In this document: one piece after another, positions 14,998 to 24,268 of the stretch
Layout of the letters: every line of letters begins with the position of its first letter
Position numbering within the stretch: the first letter of the stretch is position 1
Assembly: GCF_015277775.1 (NCBI RefSeq)
Contig: NZ_CP063849.1
Span: 248,001 to 312,000 of the forward strand
Length of the DNA stretch: 64,000 nucleotides
From: Paludibaculum fermentans
GTDB taxonomy: Bacteria > Acidobacteriota > Terriglobia > Bryobacterales > Bryobacteraceae
Direction: 5' to 3'
Notes under the pieces: generated by a model
The model's database searches: none
What the model saw: only the letters and a program-made list of their open reading frames with translations
What the model was told of the DNA's origin: nothing
Program-made: the position numbers and the translations under genes

Positions 14998-17631
14998 ATG
15001 CCGAATCCGCAGAACCCTGACGATCCGCAAGCGCCACCGCCGTCCGGGGGTGGCATCCAACTGCCCCTGGGCGATCGTAAGAACATCACGCCCATCAACA
15101 TCGAAGACGAGATGCGCCGCTCGTATCTCGACTACTCGATGTCGGTGATTATCGGCCGCGCCCTGCCTGATGTGCGCGACGGGCTGAAGCCTGTCCATCG
15201 CCGCATCTTGTTTGGAATGAGCGAGATGGGCCTAACCTACAACCGGCCCACCAAGAAGTGCGCGCGCATCGTCGGCGACGTTCTCGGCAAGTTCCACCCG
15301 CACGGCGACACCTCGGTCTACGACGCGTTGGTTCGCATGGCCCAGCCGTTCTCGATGCGCTACCCGCTGGTCGACGGCCAGGGCAACTTCGGTTCGGTCG
15401 ACGCCGACCCGCCGGCGGCCATGCGGTACACTGAGGCCCGCCTCTCCAAGATCGCCGCCGTCATATTGGAGGATCTCGACAAAGAAACGGTCGATTTCCG
15501 CTCCAACTACGACGACACGATGCAGGAGCCCGAGGTCCTGCCTACCCGCGTCCCGAATCTGCTGTTGAACGGCAGCGAGGGCATCGCCGTCGGCATGGCG
15601 ACCCGCATCCCGCCGCACAACCTCACTGAGATCGTCAACGCCACCATCGAGCTGGTCCAGGATCCGCACACGCCGCTCAGCCGGATCATGGAACTGGTGC
15701 CTGGCCCCGATTTCCCCACCGGCGCTATCCTGCTGGGCCGCCAGGGCATTCTCGACTACTTCACGCGCGGCCGCGGCTCGCTCAAGATCCGCGCCAAAGT
15801 GAGCATGGAGAAGTTCGGCAAGGATCGCGATGCGATCATCATCACCGAACTGCCCTACCAGGTGAACAAGGCCAAGCTGGTCGAGCAGATCGCCCAGTTG
15901 GTCAATGAGAAGCGCCTGGAAGGCATCTCCGACGTCCGCGACGAGAGCGACCGCGACGGCATGCGGGTCGTGATCGAGCTCAAGCGCAACGAGCAGACGG
16001 ACATCGTCCTCAACAATCTCTACAAGTTGACCCAGATGCAGGTGAGCTTCGGCGTCATCCTGCTCTCCATCGTCAATGGCCAGCCGCGCGAGCTCGGCAT
16101 CATCGATTGCCTGAAGCGCTTCATCGACCACCGCGTCGAAGTCGTCCGGCGGCGTACGGAATTCCTGTTGCGCAAGGCCCGCGAACGCGAGCACCTCTTG
16201 CTGGGCTTCCAGAAGGCCCTGCAGAATCTGGACGCGGTCATCGAGACCGTCCGCGCGTCCCGCAACCCGCGGGAAGCCCGCGAAGCCCTCATGGGCCAGA
16301 TGGAGTTCCCCGAGAACCTCCGCCTGCAGGAAGTGGTGGCCAAGTGGTCCCCCACGATCACCTTCAACGGGGAGGCTATCTCCCGTTTCGACTTCTCAGA
16401 GAAGCAGGCCCAGGCGATCATCGAATTGCAGCTCCAGCGCCTCACCGGCATGGAGCAGCAGAAGATCCTCGACGAGTTGGCTGAAATCCAGCGCCTCATC
16501 TCGGGCTATCTCGAGATCCTCGGTTCCGACAAGGTCCTGCGCGGCGTCATCATCAAAGAGCTCAAGGAAGTCCAGAAGGACTTCGGTGATGCCCGCCGGA
16601 CGGCGATTGTCGAGGACGAAGGCGAGATCAGCCTCGAAGACCTGATCAAGCCGGAAGACGTGGTGGTGACCGTCACTCGCGGCGGCTACCTGAAGCGTAC
16701 TTCGCTCGACACTTACCGGCGCCAGACCCGCGGCGGCAAGGGCCGCATCGGCATGGCGACGCGCACGGAAGATGTGGTGGAGCACCTCATGGTGGCCAAC
16801 ACGCACAGCTTCCTGCTGATCTTCACGTCGATGGGCCGCCTCTACTGGCTGAAGGTGTACAACATCCCCGATGCCGGCGCCGCCTCCAAGGGCAAGAACA
16901 TCAACGGGCTCATCAGTCTGCAGGAAGACGAAACCGTTCGTACGTTCCTCGCCGTCAAGGAGTTCACGCCAGACCGCTTCGTCGTGATGGCCACCAAGCA
17001 TGGTGTCATCAAGAAGTGCGAACTGACCGTCTTCGACAACCCCATGGCCCGCGGCATCATCGCCATCGGCCTGAAGGATGAAGATGAACTCATCAGTGCC
17101 CGCATCTCTACCGGGAAGGACCTGATCTTCATCGCCACCCACGAAGGCATGGCGATCAAGTTCGACGAGAACGATGTCCGCGCCATGGGCCGTCCGGCTG
17201 CGGGCGTCACCTCCATGCGCCTGGATCTGGGCGACTACATCATCGGCATGGAAGTCGTCACCGAAGAGAGCCTGATGCTGTCCGTCTCCGATCTCGGCTT
17301 CGGCAAACGGACCAAGATCAGCGAGTACCGTCTGCAGGGCCGCGCGGGCCGGGGCGTCATCAACATGAAGCTCACCAACAAGACCGGCCGCGTGCTGGCT
17401 GTCCTGGAAGTGAAGGAAGACACGGACGTTATCCTCATCACCCGCGATGGGAAGATCCTCCGGACGGAAGCGGAATCCATCCGCAAGACCGGCCGCTCCG
17501 CCTCCGGCGTGAAGCTGGTTTCCATGGAAGCGACCGATGCCGTGGCCGCCGCTTGCGCCGTGCAGGAAGCGGAACAGGTGGAGGGCGAGGACGACGCCGA
17601 TAACGGCCAGGGCGACCTGCCGCTGCAGTAA
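14998..17631 (+). CDS. gyrA: DNA gyrase subunit A
   Basis: An 877-residue type IIA topoisomerase subunit. It has the catalytic Tyr at 144 in [10 protein letters not shown], the breakage-reunion domain, a coiled-coil region and a C-terminal beta-pinwheel with a GyrA box-like segment QTRGGKG (variant of QRRGGKG). The N-terminus has about 22 extra residues compared with E. coli numbering. At the quinolone pocket the E. coli Ser83 equivalent is Thr (residue 105, in HGDTSVYD), while the Asp87 equivalent is kept. It pairs with GyrB (not in window) to introduce negative supercoils. The gene stands alone and ends in a strong terminator. Confidence 0.96.
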   Translation: MPNPQNPDDPQAPPPSGGGIQLPLGDRKNITPINIEDEMRRSYLDYSMSVIIGRALPDVRDGLKPVHRRILFGMSEMGLTYNRPTKKCARIVGDVLGKFHPHGDTSVYDALVRMAQPFSMRYPLVDGQGNFGSVDADPPAAMRYTEARLSKIAAVILEDLDKETVDFRSNYDDTMQEPEVLPTRVPNLLLNGSEGIAVGMATRIPPHNLTEIVNATIELVQDPHTPLSRIMELVPGPDFPTGAILLGRQGILDYFTRGRGSLKIRAKVSMEKFGKDRDAIIITELPYQVNKAKLVEQIAQLVNEKRLEGISDVRDESDRDGMRVVIELKRNEQTDIVLNNLYKLTQMQVSFGVILLSIVNGQPRELGIIDCLKRFIDHRVEVVRRRTEFLLRKAREREHLLLGFQKALQNLDAVIETVRASRNPREAREALMGQMEFPENLRLQEVVAKWSPTITFNGEAISRFDFSEKQAQAIIELQLQRLTGMEQQKILDELAEIQRLISGYLEILGSDKVLRGVIIKELKEVQKDFGDARRTAIVEDEGEISLEDLIKPEDVVVTVTRGGYLKRTSLDTYRRQTRGGKGRIGMATRTEDVVEHLMVANTHSFLLIFTSMGRLYWLKVYNIPDAGAASKGKNINGLISLQEDETVRTFLAVKEFTPDRFVVMATKHGVIKKCELTVFDNPMARGIIAIGLKDEDELISARISTGKDLIFIATHEGMAIKFDENDVRAMGRPAAGVTSMRLDLGDYIIGMEVVTEESLMLSVSDLGFGKRTKISEYRLQGRAGRGVINMKLTNKTGRVLAVLEVKEDTDVILITRDGKILRTEAESIRKTGRSASGVKLVSMEATDAVAAACAVQEAEQVEGEDDADNGQGDLPLQ

Positions 17632-17650
17632 GCAACCAGACCAAACAGGA

Positions 17651-17683
17651 CGGCCCGGAGCGCATCCCGCTCCGGGCCGTTTT
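17651..17683 (+). terminator. rho-independent terminator of gyrA
   Basis: A perfect 12-bp GC-rich stem (17651-17662 with 17668-17679) with loop CATCC is followed directly by TTTT. It starts 20 bp after the gyrA stop codon. Confidence 0.9.
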
Positions 17684-17770
17684 GCGTTCCGGAGAGAACG
17701 AACATTTCTTCTCAAGTAGTGATTGATCCGGCCACGTTTCTCCGCGAACATAGCAGGAACTGGCGGAACA

Positions 17771-19060
17771 ATGGCTATCTCTTGGCTGGGACTCTCCTCG
17801 GACGAACTGATAAAACGAAAAGACTGTCTGGTTGACGCCTGGAATCGGGCCCAGGGGCGGTATGTCACCGATGCGATCATCGCCCATACCACGAAGGACT
17901 TTGTCGGGCTGGTCGCCGGGGTCATCACCATGGTGGTGGGCGCCGCGATGGTGATCATTATCGGCAATGTGGCCGGCGCCGCCATCGGGGGCGCGCTGGG
18001 TTCCCTCGCCGGCGGAGCGGGCGCCGTGCCTGGCGCGGCAGCCGGCCGTGCCCTCGGGAACCTCATTGCCACCGGATTTCTCAATGTGCTGGGCGTCGGC
18101 CTGCTCATCGCATATATCGGATCGGAACTGGGTACCATCGGCTACCACTTCTATGTGGCCATCGACTGCGCCTGGAACTCGGCCGATTTCGGCAATCCCT
18201 ACTACACCGTGCGTATCGATTGGGCCGCCCGCCACTTCGCCGAGGGTATTGGTAAGTTCTTTGGAGCCATGGTGATGGCGCTCATCATCGTACTCACGCG
18301 GCGGCCTGCCGAAGAGCGCATGAAGGTCTTTAACAGCAAGCTGAGCCAGCTCTGCAACGGTCTGGAAGCCTACATCGCGAGGAATTTGAAGCCGCTCGAA
18401 GCCAAGTACAAGAACGGCTTGGCCAAGGCTACGGTGACCGAAGGCATTCCCGAAACGCCGGAACTCGGCATGAAGGAGCAGAAGAAGAAAGCCCAGGCAG
18501 CCGCGGCCGCGGCCAAGCCGTTTGGCGACATGCCCAGCTTCTACCGCCACAAAGTGACTGAGCTGCAGGGCTGGCTGAAGGCCAACGGCTTCACCAAGAA
18601 GGCGTCAGTCCGGAAGCCGGGCGATGCAAAACCGGGCGGCGGCACCTACTCGGATTTCCAGAGCGAAATCTGGATGCGGGATCGCGGCAACGGGGCGATC
18701 GAATGCGTACGCATCGATCCGGAAGGCCACCTGCCGCCGGCCGACCCTTCCAAGCGCACCGGACCATTCCGGGTGACGCAGGATCCAGCCACCGGCAAGT
18801 GGTCCGACGAGCGAATCGCCTGGGGCGAGCGGCCTCACTACCATCTCGAGACCATCACACCGGACAAGGCGCAGGTGTACCTGAACACGTATGTTCCGGA
18901 AGCGAAGATGTTTGAGGCGGGCGGGAAGTCGGTGGGCCAGATGCAGGATTGGCACAACTCGGCCAACGAATGGGCGATCAAGGTCTACGGCGAGGACGGT
19001 GCGCTGGCGCCGCTGCGCGGCAAGTTCGAGATGATTCACATCCCGCTGGCCGCGCCGTAA
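17771..19060 (+). CDS. glycine-zipper membrane protein, possible polymorphic-toxin or secretion-effector type
   Basis: The 429-residue protein has no signal peptide. The region of about residues 45-140 contains several hydrophobic helices with a long Gly/Ala-zipper stretch (AGAAIGGALGSLAGGAGAVP, then GRALGNLIATGF). A further hydrophobic segment follows near 175-195, then a charged Lys/Ala-rich linker (about 235-255). The C-terminal domain (about 285-429) is compact and I do not recognise it; it contains TYSDFQSEIWMRDRGNG, RPHYHLE and WHNSANEWAIKVYGEDG. An N-terminal glycine-zipper pretoxin module with an exchangeable C-terminal domain is the layout of some type VI and contact-dependent effectors, but no PAAR, VgrG or immunity gene is visible. 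The gene ends 1 bp before the convergent secA-like gene. ATG 17771 is preferred over TTG 17723. Confidence 0.6.
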   Translation: MAISWLGLSSDELIKRKDCLVDAWNRAQGRYVTDAIIAHTTKDFVGLVAGVITMVVGAAMVIIIGNVAGAAIGGALGSLAGGAGAVPGAAAGRALGNLIATGFLNVLGVGLLIAYIGSELGTIGYHFYVAIDCAWNSADFGNPYYTVRIDWAARHFAEGIGKFFGAMVMALIIVLTRRPAEERMKVFNSKLSQLCNGLEAYIARNLKPLEAKYKNGLAKATVTEGIPETPELGMKEQKKKAQAAAAAAKPFGDMPSFYRHKVTELQGWLKANGFTKKASVRKPGDAKPGGGTYSDFQSEIWMRDRGNGAIECVRIDPEGHLPPADPSKRTGPFRVTQDPATGKWSDERIAWGERPHYHLETITPDKAQVYLNTYVPEAKMFEAGGKSVGQMQDWHNSANEWAIKVYGEDGALAPLRGKFEMIHIPLAAP

Positions 19061-19061
19061 A

Positions 19062-21176
19062 CTACGCGCCGCCGTGGCGTTCGCTGAACATGCGGCGCAG
19101 ACCCTTCACGACGCGCTCGCTCCAGGTTCCGAACGGCTGGTCGGTTGTGGTGTAGGTCCAGACTGCCCCGCGTTCATTCGGATCGAGGCCGCCGGACTCT
19201 TCGGCCGTCCGCAGGCGCGCCCCGATCTCCGCCGGCAGGCTCTCTTCCAATTCCCCGAACCACTGGTGGACCGTGCGCAGGTACTCCTGGTGCGGATCCT
19301 TGCCGCCCCACGAGATCCAATGCACGCCGGTGCGGAAGTCGGCCACCCGCGCCAGGTAGTCCGCCCACAGGTCGTCGATCACCCGCAGGGTCACCAATCG
19401 CTCCAACTCGGACGCGGTGGCGGTTTCACTCTCGAGTACGGATTGCCGGTAAGTGTGGAGCCGGTGGCGCTGTCCCTCGATGGGCATCTCGTACTTCTGC
19501 AGGAACTGCCGGATGTCCAGATTTTGGCCCTCCACAAACTTCTGGACGGTGGAGGGATCGTGGCGGAACTTGGGCATGACGTCGCCGAACTTGACGATCA
19601 GGTCGTCTTCCAGTGATACGAAGTAGCGGGCGCAGCCGGGATCGCCCTGCCGCCCGGCCCGGCCGCGCAGTTGGTTGTCGATGCGGCGGCTCTCGTGCTT
19701 ATTCGTTCCAATCACATACAGGCCGCCCAGTGCCGCCACACCATCGCCCAGCCGGATGTCCGTGCCGCGGCCAGCCATGTTGGTGGAGATGGTCACGGCG
19801 CCGCGTTCTCCAGCCCGTGCAATGATCGAGGCCTCCGCCCGGTCGTTACGGGCGTTTAAAACTTCGTGGGGTACACCCGCCAACAGGTGGCTGAGGTGTT
19901 CGGATTCCGCCACGCTTGCGGTGCCGACGAGCACCGGTTGGCCCGTGGCATGAACCCGGCTGATCTCTTCCAGCAGCGCCCGGTCCTTGGCCGCTTTCGA
20001 CGGGAAGACCGCATCCGGGTAGTCGGTGCGAACGATGGGTTTGTTCGGTGGAATCACTTCCACCTCGAGCCCGTAGACCTTCTCGAACTCCTCGCGCTGC
20101 GTGGCGGCCGTGCCGGTCATCCCGCAGACCATCGGGTAGAGGGCGATCAGGTGTTGCAGGGTGATGGAGCCCAGAATCGAGCCCTGGGGCTTGGCCGAGA
20201 CGCCTTCCTTGGCTTCGATCGCCGCGTGGAGGCCGGCCGGCCAACGGCGGTCCTGGGCGATGCGGCCCTTGAACTCGTCCACCAGTTCGATCGACCCATC
20301 CTTGACCACATAGTCGACATCGCGGTGCAGCAAGCGGTGGGCGTGCAGCGCGTCCTGGATGGCCGTGTGGAGCTGCAAGTTCTTCTCATCGAACAGGTTG
20401 CCGCAAGCGAACGCGCTCTCCACGGCGCGGATGCCGGCATCGGTCAGGGCGACGTTCCGTTGGCCGGTGTCGATGGTGGAGTGCAGGTAGGGCTGCAGGT
20501 GCCGCACCACCTGATCGGCCCGCAGGGCCACTCCGCCCTCGTCATCATTGCCGCCGGCGATGACCAGCGGGATGCGCGCCTCGTCGATCAGGATGGAGTC
20601 GGCTTCATCAATCACGGCGACGGCGAAGGGCCGGTGGACTTGGTCTTTGGGATACAGCGCCAGCCGGTCGCGCAGGAAATCGAAGCCAATCTCGTTGGCG
20701 GTGGAGTAGGTGATGTCGCAGGCGTAAGCGGCACGGCGTTCGGCGCTGGTCATGCCCTGCTGGATTGCGCCGACGGTCAGCCCTAACCGCTTGTAAACAA
20801 GGCCCATCCATTCCGCGTCGCGAGCGGCCAGGTAGTCGTTCACGGTCAGGACGTGAACGCCCTGGTGTTGGCGGGCGAACCAGGAGATGGCCGGGACGGC
20901 CGCCAGGGTTTTGCCTTCTCCCGTTTGCATCTCGGCAATGCGGCCATTTGTCAGGGCGAGGCAGCCCTGCAGTTGTACGTCAAAGAGGGAGAGGCCGAGT
21001 TCGCGCTCAGCCAGAACGGCGGCCAGGGCGATCCAACGGTGCAGATCGTCCGGCCTTTCGGGGTTCAGTTCAGGCTCGGTCCGGCGGCGGTACTCCGCGC
21101 GCAAGTCATTGATTTGCTGGACGGCGTTGGCTTCGCGCCGCGCGGAGGGCAGCAGGGATTGCAGGAATCGTCGAAT
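19062..21176 (-). CDS. SecA-like preprotein translocase ATPase (accessory SecA type)
   Basis: The 704-residue protein has SecA motor features: Walker A region AEMQTGEGKTLAAVPA, the DEAD-like motif VIDEADSILIDEARIPL, a preprotein-crosslinking region, SMAGRGTDIRLG-type motif V (TNMAGRGTDIRLG) and QLRGRAGRQGDPG. It is shorter than housekeeping SecA and lacks the C-terminal Cys-rich zinc tail, so it may be an accessory SecA. Start choice: the first ATG/GTG/TTG codon is TTG 21104, but the reading frame upstream encodes SecA-like N-terminal sequence (VQQINDLRAEYRRR). The run GGAGGAGGG ends 4 nt before an ATT at 21176, so I annotate ATT as the start. It is 30 bp after accC in the same direction. Confidence 0.85.
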   Translation of the reverse strand: MRRFLQSLLPSARREANAVQQINDLRAEYRRRTEPELNPERPDDLHRWIALAAVLAERELGLSLFDVQLQGCLALTNGRIAEMQTGEGKTLAAVPAISWFARQHQGVHVLTVNDYLAARDAEWMGLVYKRLGLTVGAIQQGMTSAERRAAYACDITYSTANEIGFDFLRDRLALYPKDQVHRPFAVAVIDEADSILIDEARIPLVIAGGNDDEGGVALRADQVVRHLQPYLHSTIDTGQRNVALTDAGIRAVESAFACGNLFDEKNLQLHTAIQDALHAHRLLHRDVDYVVKDGSIELVDEFKGRIAQDRRWPAGLHAAIEAKEGVSAKPQGSILGSITLQHLIALYPMVCGMTGTAATQREEFEKVYGLEVEVIPPNKPIVRTDYPDAVFPSKAAKDRALLEEISRVHATGQPVLVGTASVAESEHLSHLLAGVPHEVLNARNDRAEASIIARAGERGAVTISTNMAGRGTDIRLGDGVAALGGLYVIGTNKHESRRIDNQLRGRAGRQGDPGCARYFVSLEDDLIVKFGDVMPKFRHDPSTVQKFVEGQNLDIRQFLQKYEMPIEGQRHRLHTYRQSVLESETATASELERLVTLRVIDDLWADYLARVADFRTGVHWISWGGKDPHQEYLRTVHQWFGELEESLPAEIGARLRTAEESGGLDPNERGAVWTYTTTDQPFGTWSERVVKGLRRMFSERHGGA

Positions 21177-21180
21177 GACA

Positions 21181-21189
21181 CCCTCCTCC
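21181..21189 (-). promoter_or_regulatory. strong ribosome-binding site that sets an ATT start
   Basis: GGAGGAGGG lies 4 nt before ATT at 21176 and just after the accC stop (TAG 21207-21209). The reading frame between that stop and TTG 21104 has no ATG, GTG or TTG. Confidence 0.6.
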
Positions 21190-21206
21190 CGGTCTGGGGC
21201 GGACTC

Positions 21207-22574
21207 CTACCGAGCGGCCGCGGCGGCTTTGCGCCGTTCCAGGAACCGCGTGATGAAGTGCGTGTCGATGGAAGCGCTTTGGAACTCGGGATCGGCCAGG
21301 ATCTCCTGGTGGAGCGAGATCGAAGTGTGAATGCCCTCGATTACGAACATGTCGAGGGCCCGCTGCATGCGGGCGACCGATTCGGCCCGGTCGCGGCCGT
21401 GTGTGATGAGCTTGGCCACCAGCGAGTCGTAATACGGCGGGATGACCCCGTCGTTATAGGCGGCGGTATCCACGCGGACGCCGATGCCGCCCGGCAGGTT
21501 TAGCGCCTGGATGCGGCCAGGTGACGGCGTGAACGTGACCGGATGCTCGGCGTTGATCCGGCATTCGAGGGCATGGCCTCTAATCTCGATCGGGCCGCCC
21601 AGGATGTCGGAGAGCTTCTCGCCCTGGGCTACGCGGATCTGGGCCTTCACGAGGTCGATGCCCGTGACGAGCTCGGTCACCGGGTGCTCCACCTGGATTC
21701 GGGCGTTCACCTCGATGAAGTACAGACTGCCGGTCTCGTCCATCAAAAACTCGACTGTACCGGCGTTGGTGTAGCCGATGGCGGAAAGCGCCTTCTTCAG
21801 GGCCGCCGCCGTCTTTTTGCGAAGGGCAGGAGAGACCGCCGAGGAGGGCGCCTCCTCGATCAGCTTCTGGTGGCGGCGCTGGATGGAGCACTCGCGCTCG
21901 CCCAGCACTTCCACGTTGCCGTGTTCATCGGCGATGACCTGAAACTCGATGTGGCGCGGCTTCTCGATGAACTTCTCGCAATACATGTCGCCATTCGAGA
22001 AGGCGCCCTGTGCCTCATGCTGCGCCTGGGCCAGCAGGCCGGGCAGTTCCTCGGGCGTGCGGACGATGCGCATGCCGCGCCCGCCGCCTCCGGCCGAGGC
22101 CTTGAGAATGACGGGATAACCGATCTCGGCGGCAATGGCCAGAGCATGTTCGGGGCTTTCGATGACGCCTTCCGAGCCCGGCAGAATCGGGACGCCATGA
22201 GCCTTCATCTTCTCGCGGGCGATCTGCTTCAGGCCCATTGAGCGGGTGACGTCCGGTTCGGGGCCGATGAACTTCAGGCCCGATGCCTTGCAGACCTCGG
22301 CGAAGTCGGAGTTCTCGCTCAGGAATCCGTAACCGGGGTGGATGGCGTCAACGTTCGTGATTTCGGCTGCGCTGATGACGGACGGGATGTTCAGGTAGCT
22401 GAGCGCGCTCTTGGCTGGACCAATGCAGACGGCTTCGTCAGCAAAGCGGACGTGGAGCGAGTAGCGGTCGGCCTCGGAGTACACGGCCACCGTCTTGATG
22501 CCCATGTCCTTGCAGGCGCAGATCACGCGCAAGGCGATCTCTCCGCGGTTGGCGATCAGGACTTTCTGGATCAT
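21207..22574 (-). CDS. accC: biotin carboxylase subunit of acetyl-CoA carboxylase
   Basis: The 455-residue ATP-grasp enzyme carboxylates biotin on BCCP using ATP and bicarbonate. Landmarks are [15 protein letters not shown] at the N-terminus, [10 protein letters not shown], the glycine-rich ATP loop [25 protein letters not shown] and the active-site segment [12 protein letters not shown] (Ala where many have Thr). Length is standard. It is 15 bp after accB and in the same operon, supplying malonyl-CoA for fatty acid synthesis; the carboxyltransferase genes are elsewhere. Confidence 0.96.
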   Translation of the reverse strand: MIQKVLIANRGEIALRVICACKDMGIKTVAVYSEADRYSLHVRFADEAVCIGPAKSALSYLNIPSVISAAEITNVDAIHPGYGFLSENSDFAEVCKASGLKFIGPEPDVTRSMGLKQIAREKMKAHGVPILPGSEGVIESPEHALAIAAEIGYPVILKASAGGGGRGMRIVRTPEELPGLLAQAQHEAQGAFSNGDMYCEKFIEKPRHIEFQVIADEHGNVEVLGERECSIQRRHQKLIEEAPSSAVSPALRKKTAAALKKALSAIGYTNAGTVEFLMDETGSLYFIEVNARIQVEHPVTELVTGIDLVKAQIRVAQGEKLSDILGGPIEIRGHALECRINAEHPVTFTPSPGRIQALNLPGGIGVRVDTAAYNDGVIPPYYDSLVAKLITHGRDRAESVARMQRALDMFVIEGIHTSISLHQEILADPEFQSASIDTHFITRFLERRKAAAAAR

Positions 22575-22589
22575 GAGGGGTGGTTCCCG

Positions 22590-23087
22590 TTAGTTGGGTT
22601 TCACCAGAAACAGAACTTCGCCGTACTCTACCGGTTGGCCATTCTCGACCAAACGCTTGACGATCGTGCCGGAAACTTCTGATTCAATCTCGTTCATCAA
22701 CTTCATCGACTCGATGATGCAGAGCACCTTGCCGGGTTTGATGGAGTCGCCGACCTTGACGAAGTTATCGGCCCCGGGTGCGCCGGCGGCATAGAATGTG
22801 CCGACGATGGGCGATTTGATGGGTTCCAGGGTGGGGTCAGTGAGATCGGGCTCGCCAGGCGCGGCTTGGGCCAAGGGCGCGGCCACGGTCACCTGAGAGA
22901 GAGGAGTGGTGGAGTGCACGGGCGCCGGAGGTGCCTGCTGCGTCTGCTGCGGCACATGGATTTCCTGCGTGACGACACCCGCTGTGCGCTTGATCCAGAC
23001 GCGGTTCTCGCCGCGCTGTACTTCCAGTTCCGCAACTCCCGTGGAGCAAACCGTATGGATCAGTTCACGAATCTCTTCAATGGTCAT
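22590..23087 (-). CDS. accB: biotin carboxyl carrier protein of acetyl-CoA carboxylase
   Basis: The 165-residue carrier has an N-terminal helical region, a Pro/Ala/Gln-rich flexible linker (about 45-85) and a C-terminal biotinyl domain. Biotin is expected on Lys in [28 protein letters not shown] includes the thumb loop typical of AccB. Its start overlaps the stop of the upstream peptidase gene by 4 bp, and accC follows 15 bp later. Confidence 0.96.
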   Translation of the reverse strand: MTIEEIRELIHTVCSTGVAELEVQRGENRVWIKRTAGVVTQEIHVPQQTQQAPPAPVHSTTPLSQVTVAAPLAQAAPGEPDLTDPTLEPIKSPIVGTFYAAGAPGADNFVKVGDSIKPGKVLCIIESMKLMNEIESEVSGTIVKRLVENGQPVEYGEVLFLVKPN

Positions 23088-24196
23088 GATGCGAGTACCA
23101 CAAATTCCTTTGTCGTCGGCGTGAGCACGTCAACGCCGGTCTCCGTCACCAGGACGGTATCTTCAATCCGTACGCCTCCGAAGTCCTGCACATAAACGCC
23201 GGGCTCGATGGTGATCACCATGCCAGGCTGAAGGACCGTCTCCACCTTGGCGCCGATCCTTGGATTCTCGTGAATTTCGAGACCCAGGCCGTGGCCGGTG
23301 GAGTGCGTAAAATATCGATCCAGCTTCCGCTTCTTCAACGCATCGCGGGCCGCCGCATCCACCTCGGCGCACGATGCGCCCGGCTTGACGGCGGCGATTG
23401 CCTGCAACTGCGCCTCCAGCACGGCCTCATACAAGCCGCGGATGCGGGCGCCCGGTTCGCCCAAGTGGACCACCCGAGTCATATCGCTCGCGTAGCCTTC
23501 CAGGCTTGCACCCATGTCTATCAATAGTACCTGATCGTTTTTGAGCTGTTCGGTGGTCGGCTGGGCGTGCGGCAAAGCGGAACGGGCTCCGCAGGCGACG
23601 ATCGTCTCGAACGCCGGGCCTTCCGCGCCCAGGCGCCGCATGCGGTAGTCGAGTTCGGCGGCGACCTCCAACTCCGTCATGCCGGGCTTCACCTTTTTGA
23701 GGGTCTGCGCCAGGGCCTTCGAGTTGACCTGCACGGAGCGCCGGATGGTGTCGATTTCGGCCGCTGATTTGATGGCCCGCAGCGACTCCACCACGCCCTT
23801 GACGGGCCGTAGTTTCACGCCTTTGCCGATGATTTTTGCGACTTCCAGCCAGTCGGCGTGAGAGACCTTGTCGGACTCCAGCGCGATGCTGGTCAAGTTG
23901 CGCTTTTTGATCTCCGCGGCGACCTCGGGCCACAGCGGCCCACGCACGATGCGGACGGCGCAGTGGGCCTGCTGGCGCGCCTGGATGTCGTAGCGGGGGT
24001 CTGTGTAGAGGGTCGCTCCGCGGCCTGAAATCAATAAGATGGCGTTGCTGCCCGTAAAGCCGCTAAGGTAGCGGACATTCGGGAGATGAGTGATGACGGC
24101 GGCTGCCGCTTTCTGCTGATCCAGCAGGTGAAGCAGCTTGGCGCACCGGTCACGGCGGGAATCGGGAACACGAGTCAAACCTCTCAATTGTAACAT
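23084..24196 (-). CDS. M24-family aminopeptidase P-like (Xaa-Pro) peptidase
   Basis: The 370-residue protein has a creatinase-like N-terminal domain (NVRYLSGFTGSNAILL) and a C-terminal pita-bread metallopeptidase domain. Expected metal ligands are visible: Asp in LLIDMGA and YASDMTRVVH, His in HSTGHGLGLEIHE, Glu in ITIEPGVYV and in RIEDTVLVT. It removes N-terminal residues preceding proline in the cytoplasm. The ATG at 24196 is given, but a GTG at 24169 with GAGAGG 8-10 nt upstream is a good alternative start. It heads the leftward operon with accB, accC and the secA-like gene, a layout in which pepP-accB-accC is common. Confidence 0.92.
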   Translation of the reverse strand: MLQLRGLTRVPDSRRDRCAKLLHLLDQQKAAAAVITHLPNVRYLSGFTGSNAILLISGRGATLYTDPRYDIQARQQAHCAVRIVRGPLWPEVAAEIKKRNLTSIALESDKVSHADWLEVAKIIGKGVKLRPVKGVVESLRAIKSAAEIDTIRRSVQVNSKALAQTLKKVKPGMTELEVAAELDYRMRRLGAEGPAFETIVACGARSALPHAQPTTEQLKNDQVLLIDMGASLEGYASDMTRVVHLGEPGARIRGLYEAVLEAQLQAIAAVKPGASCAEVDAAARDALKKRKLDRYFTHSTGHGLGLEIHENPRIGAKVETVLQPGMVITIEPGVYVQDFGGVRIEDTVLVTETGVDVLTPTTKEFVVLAS

Positions 24197-24268
24197 TCAC
24201 CTGCTGTTGTGTTTCACACCACAAAGGCGAGGTTGTGCCTGGCCGGGGGAAGCGCGCAGAATAGGCGA

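Noticed and set aside
16396-18138. Long minus-strand frames opposite gyrA and the zipper protein
   Set aside because: Antisense shadows of well-supported genes with no own domain or ribosome-binding site.
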